A stretch of DNA of 64,000 bases from Microbacterium sulfonylureivorans (GTDB lineage Bacteria; Actinomycetota; Actinomycetes; Actinomycetales; Microbacteriaceae): assembly GCF_003999995.1 (NCBI RefSeq), contig NZ_RJAD01000001.1, forward strand, positions 868,001 to 932,000. Direction: 5' to 3'. A program made the translations under genes and the position numbers. This document shows positions 36,689 to 45,284 of this stretch, one piece after another (within the stretch, counting starts at the first letter, position 1; every line of letters starts with the position of its first letter). The notes below the pieces were generated by a model, which did no database searches, had not been told where the DNA came from, and was given only the letters and a program-made list of their open reading frames with translations.

Positions 36689-36703
36689 GGAAACGCTGTT
36701 TCC
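36689..36703. promoter_or_regulatory. LacI-type operator, distal copy
   Basis: GGAAACGCTGTTTCC is a near-perfect inverted repeat (GGAAAC/GTTTCC). It lies between the lacI stop and the polysaccharide operon, 69 bp from the proximal copy. Two sites about 70 bp apart would permit looping (inferred). Confidence 0.65.
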
Positions 36704-36716
36704 GTGATGTGGAGTC

Positions 36717-37757
36717 TCAGATGGTGGATCCGCGTGGCACGACCCGACTCAGAACGGGATGGACTCCAGGAACGGAGTCGCCAGCCATCAGGCGGAACAG
36801 CAGTTCGGCAGCCTTTCTGCCGACCCCCTGGTAGTTCGCGTCGACCGAAGACAGAGGGGGCCGAGCGGCAAGGGCAAGGGTCTCCCAGTTGTCATGACCG
36901 AGGACCGCGACATCTGTGGGTACACGACGGCCGTGTTCACGGAGGGAGTCGATGGCGCCACGCGCGATCTGGTCGTTTCCACACATGATCGCGTCGACGT
37001 CGGGGGAGCGCGTCACAATCTGACGCGCAGCCTCGAACCCCCAGGTCTCCGACCATGCCCCGAAGATCGGAGGCGTGATCAGCGCCATCCCCTTCTCACG
37101 GAGGAAGCCCTCGACACCCTCGACCCGCTCGTGCGCACCCCGGTATGACGCATCTCCACCGATGTAGGCGATGCGAGTTCGCCCGATGTTCACGAGGTGC
37201 TCCGCGCCGATGCGGCCCGCCTGCACATCGTCGGTCACAACCGAAGTGTCGTTCGGCTCGAGGGAAGGACCGAGGGCGTAGACGACCGGGACAGGAAGAA
37301 TCCCCAAGGATGGCCGCGCCGCCGCTTTATCACCCACGGCGATCAGCCCGTCGACGCGTCGGGCGAGCAACGCCTCAAGATGGTATCGCTCGCGAATCGC
37401 GTCACCGCGTGAATCGCAGAGGAGAACCGACAGCTTTCCCGCGCCAAGCGCGTCCTCAGCTCCGACCAGGATGGGCAGGCAGAACCGGCCCTCGAGGTCG
37501 TGAGTGAGGAGGCCTACGGTGCGGGTGCGACCCTCCATCAGGCTGACAGCCTGCAGGTTCGGACGGTAGCCCAACTGCCGAGCAGCGGACTCGACCTTCT
37601 CGCGCGTTTCGGCTCGCAGACCTGCACGACCGTTGAGCACCTTGGAGACGGTGCCTTTGGAGACGCCGGCGACCCGAGCCACGTCGTTGAGAGTCGGGAT
37701 GTACCGCGCATCCCGGGCAATGGCCGATGGGCGAGCGTCGGGCGCGTCCTTGGGCAT
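36717..37757 (-). CDS. LacI-family repressor, likely regulator of the polysaccharide operon
   Basis: About 346 residues from the ATG at 37757; a start 39 bp upstream is possible and no strong ribosome-binding site decides between them. The HTH is LNDVARVAGVSKGTVSKVLN, and the effector domain begins TVGLLTHDLEGRFC and includes VAVLGHDNWETLALAARP. It is encoded on the same strand and directly upstream of the operators and transporter genes. Binding GGAAACGCTGTTTCC-type sites and release by an oligosaccharide or sugar-acid inducer is inferred. Confidence 0.92.
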   Translation of the reverse strand: MPKDAPDARPSAIARDARYIPTLNDVARVAGVSKGTVSKVLNGRAGLRAETREKVESAARQLGYRPNLQAVSLMEGRTRTVGLLTHDLEGRFCLPILVGAEDALGAGKLSVLLCDSRGDAIRERYHLEALLARRVDGLIAVGDKAAARPSLGILPVPVVYALGPSLEPNDTSVVTDDVQAGRIGAEHLVNIGRTRIAYIGGDASYRGAHERVEGVEGFLREKGMALITPPIFGAWSETWGFEAARQIVTRSPDVDAIMCGNDQIARGAIDSLREHGRRVPTDVAVLGHDNWETLALAARPPLSSVDANYQGVGRKAAELLFRLMAGDSVPGVHPVLSRVVPRGSTI

Positions 37758-37873
37758 GCGCACATTCTGGCACCCGAGCGGGCCGTCGCCGCGCATCTTG
37801 CACGTCGCGAAGCATATGCCTCACAGGACATGTTCTCGGGCCCGGCGCATCCATCGCTCCGCCGGCTCGAGGA

Positions 37874-39289
37874 TCAGGTACTCGTGCGCGCCGTCGTCAG
37901 TGCAGGGAAGGTGGTCAGTGCGATCACCGCAGCCAGCCCAGCGGCGACGGCCGCGGCCAGGTTGGCAGCCTGAAGTCCGGCTTCCGCAGCCGCCAGAGAT
38001 GTACCACCTGCCTCGAGTACGGCTGCTCGGCCCGCGGCGTCGAGTGCGCCGAAGACGGCGATTCCGATGGCTCCTCCCAATTGCGCGGTCGCGGACGCGA
38101 GGCCTGAGCTGACTCCGGAGTTCTGGGCGGCGATGCCTTCGGAGATGACGAGGGTCGTCGGGGTGAAGCTGAACGCAACGCCTGCGGCAGCGATCACGAG
38201 CGCCGGCAGGACGCGCAGCAGATACGAGTCCCCACTGTCGACGGTCGCGAAGATGAGATGCGCCAGTGCGAGAAGGAGGAGCCCGATGAGCGCCACCCGC
38301 TCGGGGCCCAGTCTGTTGAGCGCCCTGGGCAGCACGATGACGCTGATCAGGAACCCTGCCAGGGATGTCGGGAGCATGGCGAGGCCGGCCAGGCCCGGAC
38401 CGTACTCGAGGACCTGCTGCAGCAGCAGTGCGACGAGCACGAAGCAGGCGATGCGGGCGGCCCCGCCGAGCAGGTTCACCGAGATGCCACCGCTCACACG
38501 GGGGTCGCGAAGCACCCCGGTGGGCAGGACGGGGTCCGCCGCTCGCCGCTCGACGAGGACGAAACCGGTCACGCAGGTGACCGCGAGGATTGCCGCACCG
38601 ACGACCTCAAGAGAGAGGAGTCCGCGATGCGGTGCGGACAGCACACCGAAGACGACCGCGACTGCCGCCCCTGTCAGGAGGGCCGCGCCGGCCGCGTCGA
38701 ATGGACGTCTCGTCGTAGCCTTCTCCGCCGGGAGGAGCATCCATCCGGCCACGCCGACGACGGCAGCGACCGCACCGGTGACGAAGAGGACGCTCTGCCA
38801 GGAGAAGGCCGCGGTGAGGATGCCGCCGAGCGTCACACCGGCGGCTCCGCCGACGGTGGATGCGGCGCCCCAGCCACTCATGGCTCGAGCGCGTCCCGGG
38901 CCGGTGAACCGGGCCAAGATCACCGACATGGCGGCGGGGCTCAGCATCGCCGCACCCGCGCCCTGGATCAGCCGGGCGCCGATGAGGACCATCTCGGTCG
39001 TCGCAAACCCGCCGAGAACCGAGCCAAGGACCAGCACACCGGCTCCGAGGAGGAACAGCCGACGTCGGCCGAAGACGTCCGCGGCACGTCCCGAGATGAG
39101 CAGCAGGCCGCCGAATGTCAGGAAGTAGGCGTTCAGTACCCAGGCGGTTCCGACCGGCGTGAGTCCGAGGTCGGTCGCAATGGAGGGCAGCGCCACATTC
39201 AGGATGCTCGAGTCGAGCATCACCGCGAACTGAGCCGCGATCAGCGTGAGCACGAGCCGCAATTCCGGCCAGCGTTGTGTCATGATCAT
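37874..39289 (-). CDS. MFS transporter, DHA2 (14-helix drug:H+ antiporter) family
   Basis: About 471 residues; an ATG at 39289 is chosen, with another 6 bp downstream. The EmrB/QacA signatures are present: MLDSSILNVALPSIATDLGL in helix 1, LLISGRAADVFGRRR in loop 2-3 and LIQGAGAAMLSPAAMSVI in helix 4-5 (motif C region). About 14 membrane segments. An exporter of small hydrophobic compounds is the default role. It lies 117 bp upstream of the lacI gene on the same strand and has no evident link to the sugar operon. Confidence 0.9.
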   Translation of the reverse strand: MIMTQRWPELRLVLTLIAAQFAVMLDSSILNVALPSIATDLGLTPVGTAWVLNAYFLTFGGLLLISGRAADVFGRRRLFLLGAGVLVLGSVLGGFATTEMVLIGARLIQGAGAAMLSPAAMSVILARFTGPGRARAMSGWGAASTVGGAAGVTLGGILTAAFSWQSVLFVTGAVAAVVGVAGWMLLPAEKATTRRPFDAAGAALLTGAAVAVVFGVLSAPHRGLLSLEVVGAAILAVTCVTGFVLVERRAADPVLPTGVLRDPRVSGGISVNLLGGAARIACFVLVALLLQQVLEYGPGLAGLAMLPTSLAGFLISVIVLPRALNRLGPERVALIGLLLLALAHLIFATVDSGDSYLLRVLPALVIAAAGVAFSFTPTTLVISEGIAAQNSGVSSGLASATAQLGGAIGIAVFGALDAAGRAAVLEAGGTSLAAAEAGLQAANLAAAVAAGLAAVIALTTFPALTTARTST

Positions 39290-39492
39290 CGATTCTCGCC
39301 CAGCCGTCAGGGTCGCGCCGACTCCCATGCGCCGACGGCCCCCGCCGGGGCAGGCTGCTGTCAGGACTTAGTCACCGCCGCGTGGCCCCGCCATTGACGT
39401 GGGGGGCAGGCGCGCTCCCGCACCTTGAGCCCGAACTCACCCATCGATGCCGCGTGCGGGGCGAATGTCGGCCTAATGTGGGCAATGCACCC

Positions 39493-39584
39493 TGCTCGCA
39501 ATGCTGAAGGCCCTGCGATCCCAGTGTTTTCAAGGGATTGCGGGGCCTTCTTGGGGCGGAGACGGAGGGACTTGAACCCCTCGC
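39493..39584. repeat. Direct repeat A: tRNA-Ser-like 3' end plus terminator
   Basis: About 92 bp matching 43610-43701 at roughly 90 percent, in the same orientation. Read on the minus strand, 39555-39582 gives a T-arm and acceptor 3' strand (GAGGGGTTCAAGTCCCTC then CGTCTCCG), as in tRNA-Ser. The 5' part of a tRNA is absent upstream, so this is a fragment, not a gene. It looks like an attachment-site scar left by integration into a tRNA-Ser gene. Confidence 0.7.
39507..39549 (-). terminator. Terminator-like hairpin after the tRNA-3' fragment (copy A)
   Basis: AAGGCCC...GGGCCTT arms enclose further pairing (TGCGATCCC with GGGATTGCG) around a short AT-rich loop. It follows the tRNA-like 3' end on the minus strand, as a native tRNA terminator would. 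A matching hairpin is at 43624-43665. Confidence 0.6.
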
Positions 39585-39744
39585 GTGGCTTGTGCAGTTC
39601 CCGGCCGGCGGGTCTTTGACACCGCCGAAGTCCGCGACGTTTCCGGGCAGCCAACCGCAGAAGCACGCGGGTTCACCAACCGATCGCACCCGGTCTGATC
39701 GGTCGACACGTCGACGGATCGCCAGTCGTTGGGGTGCCCGGAAG

Positions 39745-39791
39745 TACCTGGGTTGACCTGTTTGCGCAGGTTGTGGGCAATATGTGGGCGC
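39745..39791. repeat. Island-end motif, copy 1 (TACCTGGG TTGACCTG ... TTGTGGGCAA)
   Basis: This stretch shares an extended match with 63419-63470: TACCTGG, then TTGACCTGT, then TTGTGGGCAA and TGGGC. In both places it lies about 160 bp to the right of a tRNA-3'-like fragment. It probably belongs to the same class of mobile-element end. No integrase gene is present here. Confidence 0.5.
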
Positions 39792-39798
39792 GCCGCGC

Positions 39799-40803
39799 TC
39801 AGCGCAAGCGTGCCGTCGACGCGCGGGGAACCAGGCTGGGGAATGCGAGCCGCACCGCGGCGTCCGCGCTCGTCGGGTCGTGGAGGAGGTCGAAGGCCGT
39901 CGCGGCGATCTGGTCGAAGGGCACCCGGACCGAGGTCAACGGGACGGAGAGTCGGCTGGCGAGAGGGATGTCGTTGTAGCCGACGATGGAGACGTCTGCG
40001 CCGATCGTCAGCCCCGCGTTGCCTGCCGCGCTGACGACCCCGAGCGCGATGTTGTCGTTCGCTGCGAAGACGGCGGTGGGCGGGTTCGCCTGAGCGAAGA
40101 GGTGCTCACCGGCTACCACGCCGTCGTCAACACCGTAGCCGCCCGAGACGATCCGGCCCGGTTCGAGCTGGAGGCCTGCCTCGGCTGCGGCGCGGCGAGC
40201 GCCGGCCAGGCGCGACCGTGCACTGGAGGTGAAGTCCGGACCGGTGACGACGGCGATTTCACGGTGGCCGAGATCGACGAGGTGGCGCACGGCGAGGTAG
40301 CCGCCCATCTCGTCGTCTCCGAGCGACGAGGGGCTCACCCCGTCCGTGCGGAGGACGAGCACATGAGGGATGCCGCGTGCCCGCAGCGACGCGGGAAGCA
40401 TGTCGTCCAGGCGGGCGGTGGCGAGCATGACGGCGTCCACTCCCCGGTCGAGGAGGGTCTCCGTCGCACGGCGCTCGTCGTCCGGCTCGTCGCCCGCGGT
40501 TGCGACGACGGCGAAGTATCCGCGGGATCGAGCGACGCGCTCGATCGCCTCGAACATCAGCGCCATGACCGTGTCCGTCAGCCGGGGTACGAGCACGCCG
40601 ATCGTGCCGGTCGCACCCCGGCGGAGGCCGGAGGCGGCGGCGTTGCGACGGTAGCCGAGCGAGTCGGCGGTCTGCCTCACGCGATCGGCCGTCGCCGAGC
40701 GGGAGTTCGGCGTGCGGTCGTCGAGGATCCGGCTGACGGTCGAGATGCTCACTCCGGCCGCTTCCGCGACATCGCGAAGGGTCACCGCGCGCCTCCCCGT
40801 CAC
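39799..40803 (-). CDS. LacI-family repressor divergent from the aldolase/Nramp-like pair
   Basis: 334 residues from the GTG at 40803, which has GGAGG 5 bp upstream; the longer frame upstream has no support. The HTH is LRDVAEAAGVSISTVSRILD, and the effector domain includes TIGVLVPRLTDTVMALMFEA, IDRG-type loops and VSIVGYNDIPLASRLSVPLTSV. It is divergent from the DapA-family gene, with AACGTT-centred sites in the 194-bp gap, so it very likely controls that pair and itself. Confidence 0.92.
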   Translation of the reverse strand: MTGRRAVTLRDVAEAAGVSISTVSRILDDRTPNSRSATADRVRQTADSLGYRRNAAASGLRRGATGTIGVLVPRLTDTVMALMFEAIERVARSRGYFAVVATAGDEPDDERRATETLLDRGVDAVMLATARLDDMLPASLRARGIPHVLVLRTDGVSPSSLGDDEMGGYLAVRHLVDLGHREIAVVTGPDFTSSARSRLAGARRAAAEAGLQLEPGRIVSGGYGVDDGVVAGEHLFAQANPPTAVFAANDNIALGVVSAAGNAGLTIGADVSIVGYNDIPLASRLSVPLTSVRVPFDQIAATAFDLLHDPTSADAAVRLAFPSLVPRASTARLR

Positions 40804-40920
40804 TGCCACCTCCGATCGCTGTGGCGAGTCTATTGCGCCACCCCGCCGCGGACCGCGGGAGCCGCCCAGAACGAATTCCGCGGGAGGAGTTGACATGACG
40901 GCATCCTACTCGCATAATTG

Positions 40921-40957
40921 CAATCGTTCCTGCAAACGTTCCCGATAACGTTCTCAC
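40921..40957. promoter_or_regulatory. Tandem AACGTT operator-like sites in the divergent LacI/aldolase promoter
   Basis: TGCAAACGTTCCC (core 40935-40940) and GATAACGTTCTC (core 40947-40952) repeat with 12-bp spacing, and a degenerate AATCGTT lies at 40922-40928. AACGTT is a self-complementary LacI-type core with central CG. Regular spacing of about one helical turn suggests adjacent dimers on one face. Confidence 0.55.
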
Positions 40958-40997
40958 GCTACCGGGCCTCGACGAAGAGAAACAAGGAAGGCAGATC

Positions 40998-41933
40998 ATG
41001 ACCCTCGACATCCGCGGACTGAACCCCGCACCGATCACCCCGTTCACCGAAGACGGCGACGTCGACTACGCGGCCATCGAGCGCCTCGGCTCCTGGCTGG
41101 GTTCGATCGACGGCGTCAAGAGTCTCGTCGTCCTCGGCCACGCGGGTGAGGGCACGTTCCTCACCGACGAAGAGCAGCTCGACGTCATCCGCGCGTTCGT
41201 CGCCTCGACCGACGGCCGCGTGCCGGTCATCGCCGGCATCACCAAGGAGGGGAACAAGACCGCGGCGCTCGAGGCGAAGGCCGCCGTCGATGCCGGAGCC
41301 GCCGCAGGTCTCGTCTACCCCTCGCACGGCTGGCTCCGATTCGGCTATCAGAAGGGCGCCCCGCAGACCCGCTACCAGGAGATCTACGAGGAGTCAGGAT
41401 TGCCGCTCATCCTGTTCCAGTACCCGGACAACACCAAGGCCAGCTACGACCTCGACACACAGCTCGAGATCGCCGGGCAGGAGGGCGTTTTCGCCACGAA
41501 GAACGGCGTCCGCAACATGCGCCGCTGGTACACCGAGATCCCCGCGCTTCGCGCCGCGTACCCCGACCTGCAGATCCTCTCGTGCCACGACGAGTACCTT
41601 CTCCCCACGATGTTCGACGTCGATGGGCTCCTGGTCGGGTACGGCAACATCGCACCCGAGCCGCTCATCGAGCTCATCGCCGCCGGCAAGGCCAAGGACT
41701 ACGCAGCGGCTCACGCGATCCACGAGCGCCTGCTGCCCGTGACGAAGAACGTCTACCACCGCGGGTCGCACATGGAGGGCACCGTGGCGCTCAAGTGGGG
41801 CCTGGTCAACCGCGGCATCCTCGACCACGCCACCGTCCGCACGCCGCTGCTCCCGCTGCCCGACGGCGCGCCCGCCGAGATCGCGGCCGCGTTCGCCTCC
41901 GCCGGCCTCGGCACCGTCGCCGTCCCGGCCTGA
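40998..41933 (+). CDS. Dihydrodipicolinate-synthase-family (DapA/NAL) aldolase or lyase
   Basis: 311 residues of the class I aldolase TIM barrel. LVVLGHAGEGTFLTDEE corresponds to the GTTGE-type substrate loop. ILFQYPD holds the catalytic Tyr, and GVFATKNGVRNMRRW the Schiff-base Lys (about residue 165). It is not a housekeeping DapA, given its setting with a private LacI repressor and transporter. The family includes N-acetylneuraminate lyase, KDG aldolases and related 2-keto-acid lyases. The substrate is unknown. The ATG at 40998 follows an AAGGAAGG ribosome-binding site. Confidence 0.9.
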   Translation: MTLDIRGLNPAPITPFTEDGDVDYAAIERLGSWLGSIDGVKSLVVLGHAGEGTFLTDEEQLDVIRAFVASTDGRVPVIAGITKEGNKTAALEAKAAVDAGAAAGLVYPSHGWLRFGYQKGAPQTRYQEIYEESGLPLILFQYPDNTKASYDLDTQLEIAGQEGVFATKNGVRNMRRWYTEIPALRAAYPDLQILSCHDEYLLPTMFDVDGLLVGYGNIAPEPLIELIAAGKAKDYAAAHAIHERLLPVTKNVYHRGSHMEGTVALKWGLVNRGILDHATVRTPLLPLPDGAPAEIAAAFASAGLGTVAVPA

Positions 41934-42055
41934 CACGTCGACGGGGCGGCGGCCGCGAAGGTCGCCGCCCCAACCTCCGAACCACCCCGCCACTCGAGTG
42001 GCGCCCAGTCAACGACGACTCGCGGCCCTGCCGCCCTCCAATGAAGGAGACCACC

Positions 42056-43369
42056 ATGAGCGAGCGCACCACCACCCGTCACACATCCACCACGCCCGGC
42101 ACTGGCTACGGCCGCATCTCGACTGAGACGATGAAGAGCATCGTCGACACACGCAGAACACGCCGGAGCTTCTGGCAGCAGCTGGCCCTCATCGGGCCCG
42201 CCTTCGTCGCCGGCGCATGGCAGTTCGGCCCCGGCAACCTCACCACGGCCGTCCAGGCGGGGAGCGGCTACCAGTACGCCTTGATCTGGGTCATCGTCGT
42301 CTCGACGATCCTCATGATCTTCCTCACCGACATGAGCGTCAGGCTCGGCATCAAGTCCCCGGTCTCGCTCATCGCCTCGATCAAGGACCACCTCGGGAAG
42401 TGGGTCGGCGTCCTCGCCGGAATCGGCATCTTCCTGATCACCCTCTGCTTCTCCGTCGGCAACGCCGTCGGGTCGGGCCTCGGCCTGTCGATGCTGTTCG
42501 GCGGAAACCCGGTCATGTGGACGATCATCTGCACGGTCGCAGTGGCATCGCTGCTGCTCCTGCGCAACGTCTACCGGGTCGTCGAGAAGGTCCTCGTCGC
42601 GATCGTCGCCCTCATGGCCATCGCCTTCATCGTGTCGGCGTTCCTCTCCAACCCGTCATGGGCGGCCGCGGCATCCGGTCTCGTCCCGACCGTCCCCGAC
42701 GGCTCCTGGCTGCTGATCGTGGCGTTGGTCGGGACCAACTTCTCGATCAACGCCGCGTTCTACACGTCGTACGGAACCAAGGAGCGCGGCCGCACCGAGG
42801 CTGACTACCGCGACGTCACGATCGTCGACACCGTGCCCGGCATCGTCGCCCCCGGCATCATGACCGCGCTCGTGATCGTTGTCGCCGCAGCGGTCCTCGG
42901 CAAGACCGGCGAAGCCGCACCGACCATCGTCGCTCTCGCGGGGATCTTCGAGCCCCTCGCCGGGCCGATCGGATCCACGGTCTTCGCTCTCGGATTCTTC
43001 GGTGCCGCATTCTCGTCGATGATCGCCAACGCCACCGCCGGAGGCGCGATGCTCTCGGACGGGCTCGGCCGCGGCGCCTCGTCCAGCTCACTCACGGCCA
43101 AGATCGTCAGCGCCACGATCCTCGCCTTCGGCATCGTGATCACGCTGATCTTCCAGGCATCGCCCGTCGAACTGATCGTCATCGCTCAGGCGCTGACCAT
43201 CTTCATCGCCCCGGTGCTCGCCGCGCTGATCATCATCATGGCCAACCGGTCATCGCTGATGGGCGACATGAAGAACCGCTGGTGGCAGAACCTCCTGGGC
43301 ATCGTCGGCCTCGCCGCCGTGCTCGCGCTGTCGATCCGGCTGTTCGCGACACTGTTCCTCGCCGGCTGA
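42056..43369 (+). CDS. Nramp-superfamily transporter with altered metal-binding motifs
   Basis: 437 residues from the ATG at 42056 with AAGGAG 7 bp upstream; the long frame upstream runs through the aldolase gene and is spurious. It has the eleven-helix LeuT-like layout of Nramp. In helix 1 the canonical DPGN metal motif is GPGN (FVAGAWQFGPGNLTTA). In helix 6 the usual Met/His metal motif is replaced by VGTNFSINAAFYTSYG. Both direct metal ligands are therefore missing, so Mn2+/Fe2+ transport is doubtful. It lies 120 bp downstream of the DapA-family gene, suggesting import of that enzyme's substrate (inferred). Confidence 0.85.
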   Translation: MSERTTTRHTSTTPGTGYGRISTETMKSIVDTRRTRRSFWQQLALIGPAFVAGAWQFGPGNLTTAVQAGSGYQYALIWVIVVSTILMIFLTDMSVRLGIKSPVSLIASIKDHLGKWVGVLAGIGIFLITLCFSVGNAVGSGLGLSMLFGGNPVMWTIICTVAVASLLLLRNVYRVVEKVLVAIVALMAIAFIVSAFLSNPSWAAAASGLVPTVPDGSWLLIVALVGTNFSINAAFYTSYGTKERGRTEADYRDVTIVDTVPGIVAPGIMTALVIVVAAAVLGKTGEAAPTIVALAGIFEPLAGPIGSTVFALGFFGAAFSSMIANATAGGAMLSDGLGRGASSSSLTAKIVSATILAFGIVITLIFQASPVELIVIAQALTIFIAPVLAALIIIMANRSSLMGDMKNRWWQNLLGIVGLAAVLALSIRLFATLFLAG

Positions 43370-43380
43370 CGAACGCCCGA

Positions 43381-43421
43381 CGACGGAGCCTCCCGGATGC
43401 CGCATCCGGGAGGCTCCGTCG
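43381..43421 (+). terminator. Strong hairpin after the Nramp-like gene
   Basis: A perfect 20-bp inverted repeat (CGACGGAGCCTCCCGGATGC and its complement, 1-bp centre) starts 11 bp after the stop codon. There is no T-run, as is common in high-G+C actinobacteria. It is likely the terminator of the aldolase/transporter operon. Confidence 0.8.
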
Positions 43422-43609
43422 TGCGCAGAGTGCTGGCCTCGGCCCAGCAGCTCCGGCGACGCCCACCTGCGACTCGTCGCTGTGCGCCCTCCCCGCTCCC
43501 TTGGAACACCTACGGTGATCGGAGCTGCGACTCCCCGGTGACAACGGCGCGGCGCCCTCGGACGGGTAGCCGCGGATCGCAGATGCGACGGCCGGCTTTC
43601 CCTTTTTCG

Positions 43610-43701
43610 TGCTCGCAATGCTGAAGGCCCCGCGACCCCAGTGTTCTCAAGGGATTGCGGGCCTTCTTGTGGCGGAGACGGAGGGATGTGAACTCCGCTG
43701 G
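43610..43701. repeat. Direct repeat B: tRNA-Ser-like 3' end plus terminator
   Basis: Second copy of the repeat at 39493-39584, same orientation. The minus strand of 43671-43696 reads GAGTTCACATCCCTC then CGTCTCCGCCA, i.e. an acceptor end with an encoded CCA but a degraded T-arm (ACATC replaces the usual AAGTC or AAATC). The hairpin at 43624-43665 matches that of copy A. Together A and B bracket the LacI-aldolase-Nramp cassette. Confidence 0.7.
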
Positions 43702-44501
43702 GGCAGTCGCCACCCGCGAGAGATGAGGGCGATTCATGCGGATTCCCGCGCTTCGCGTGGTGACGGAAGCGAGCTCAGGGGCGTCACCGTTCACCGAGGC
43801 TTTCTCGAATCTTTTCTCACGCTCGCTGGGGCTCGTCTGAGCCGCCTGGGCCGTTCTCTGACTCTGCTTCCCCGCACATCGCGTGACATCGACAGTGGGA
43901 GTTGAACCCGTACTCAGTGAGATCACCACGCCTGCACTCGACTGCATTCGGTCTCGAAACCGCGACTTTCCGCGGGACCGAGTTCTCGGCCTCTACTTGC
44001 CTCTACCGCGAACGCGATTCGTTCTTCCTCACGGGCAGGGTCCGGTCTGCTGATTCCGCGCACTGTGGGATCTGGTCGAAGATGGGTCGCGACGACGACA
44101 ATGGGGCCTGAAATTCGCTCGTCGTTCCACCAGGGCACGCGCGGGGTCGAAGCGCAGGAATTTCCCGACCATCAGCAGGGCGGTCGGCGCCGGCGCGGGC
44201 AGATCTCTTGGTCGTCGCGATGCGCTCTTCGACCAGCACGTTCATGCCAGCGCAGAGTGCGCGTTTTCCGAACGATGCATGCGTCGACAGGGGAGTGGGG
44301 AGCGACACGAACTGAACGGCGAGTCCGTGAGGATCGCGTCGAGGTCCTGAACTCTCTGTGCGTGCGGGGCTTCGGGCAGCGGACGGCGGTCGTACGAACG
44401 TGCAGGTGATCTTCGAGACCGAGCGCACCCACGCGGCGGAATGGACGCGTGCCATGCGGTCTCGGCAGACGATCCCGATCGCTCCCTGAACGGGCTATGC
44501 C
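43702..44501. other. Gene-poor stretch with possible decayed sequence
   Basis: About 800 bp. Open frames on both strands are short and arginine/serine-rich, with no ribosome-binding site or motif I recognise. A segment near 43890-43915 reads GAGTTGAACCCGTACTC and has a 13-base match (TGAACCCGTACTC) at about 62852, also tRNA-like in look. A frame broken by stops around 44050-44400 on the minus strand could be a pseudogene, but I cannot name it. Confidence 0.5.
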
Positions 44502-45275
44502 TCACGACCGTGCCGAGGGGTGCGGTTCCGTCTCGCCGGCAGAGGCAAACCGACGGGACGGAATATCGGGCAAGGTTTGCCGAGCAGCCGATGCATCGAG
44601 GAGCACTGTGACCTCGTCGTGCTCGTGCAGGATCGACGCCGGGAACGAAGGGTCGGTGCCACCGGACAGGAGTCTCTCGACGGCGTCGGCTTTGGACTCT
44701 CCGCGTGCGATGAGCAGTATTCGTCGCGCGGACATGATCGTTGCGATCCCCTGAGTCACGGCGAGCGTGGGGACAGCATCGGCCGACGAGAAGAACCTCG
44801 CGTTGTCGTGCCGCGTCTGGTCGGCCAGTTCCACCACGCGAGTCCGGGAGTCGACGCTTGACCCGGGTTCGTTGAATCCGATGTGTCCATTTCGGCCAAT
44901 TCCCAGCACCTGCAGGTCGACTCCCCCGGCGCGACCGATGGCCGTCTCGAACTCCGCGGCTGCGAGCTCTAGGTCCGGTGCATTCCCGTCCGGGACGTGC
45001 ACGCGTGCAGGATCGAGACCCAGAGGAATGGTCACGGTCGCATCGACTACTGCGCGATAGCCCGCTGGGTGCCCTGGCGGAAGTCCGACGTACTCATCCA
45101 GGGCGAACACGGCGCGGGGGGCGAGTCCTCCGCTATCCGCGGCGAGGGCCGCCCAGAGCGGCGCCGGGGAGGACCCGGTCGCCACGCCGAGCACACGCAA
45201 GCCCGAAACTCTCCGGACGAGTTCGGCCGAGAGGGCGCCAAGGTCCTGCGCCGTTGTGGTGAGATGAACCCTCAT
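44502..45275 (-). CDS. nagB: Glucosamine-6-phosphate deaminase, second copy
   Basis: 257 residues from the ATG at 45275 (a GTG sits one codon earlier). Motifs are VLGVATGSSPAPLWAAL, FALDEYVGLPPGHPAGY and GIGRNGHIGFNEPGSS, as in the copy at 9197. Loop sequences differ, so the two are paralogues rather than a recent duplication. It lies directly behind a truncated ROK gene, with a ROK-type operator in front of both, linking it to the amino-sugar regulon to the right. Product: fructose-6-phosphate and ammonia. Confidence 0.94.
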   Translation of the reverse strand: MRVHLTTTAQDLGALSAELVRRVSGLRVLGVATGSSPAPLWAALAADSGGLAPRAVFALDEYVGLPPGHPAGYRAVVDATVTIPLGLDPARVHVPDGNAPDLELAAAEFETAIGRAGGVDLQVLGIGRNGHIGFNEPGSSVDSRTRVVELADQTRHDNARFFSSADAVPTLAVTQGIATIMSARRILLIARGESKADAVERLLSGGTDPSFPASILHEHDEVTVLLDASAARQTLPDIPSRRFASAGETEPHPSARS

Positions 45276-45284
45276 CACGCTACT

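Noticed and set aside
39540..39660. Functional tRNA gene on the minus strand
   Set aside because: Only the T-arm and acceptor 3' strand are present; no matching 5' acceptor, D-arm or anticodon arm can be drawn.
41582..42055. Upstream half of the 595-residue frame leading into the Nramp-like protein
   Set aside because: Reads through the aldolase gene in another frame with Arg-rich composition; the ATG at 42056 has a good ribosome-binding site.
43671..43760. Functional tRNA gene at repeat B
   Set aside because: The same 3'-only situation, and the T-arm sequence is degraded.
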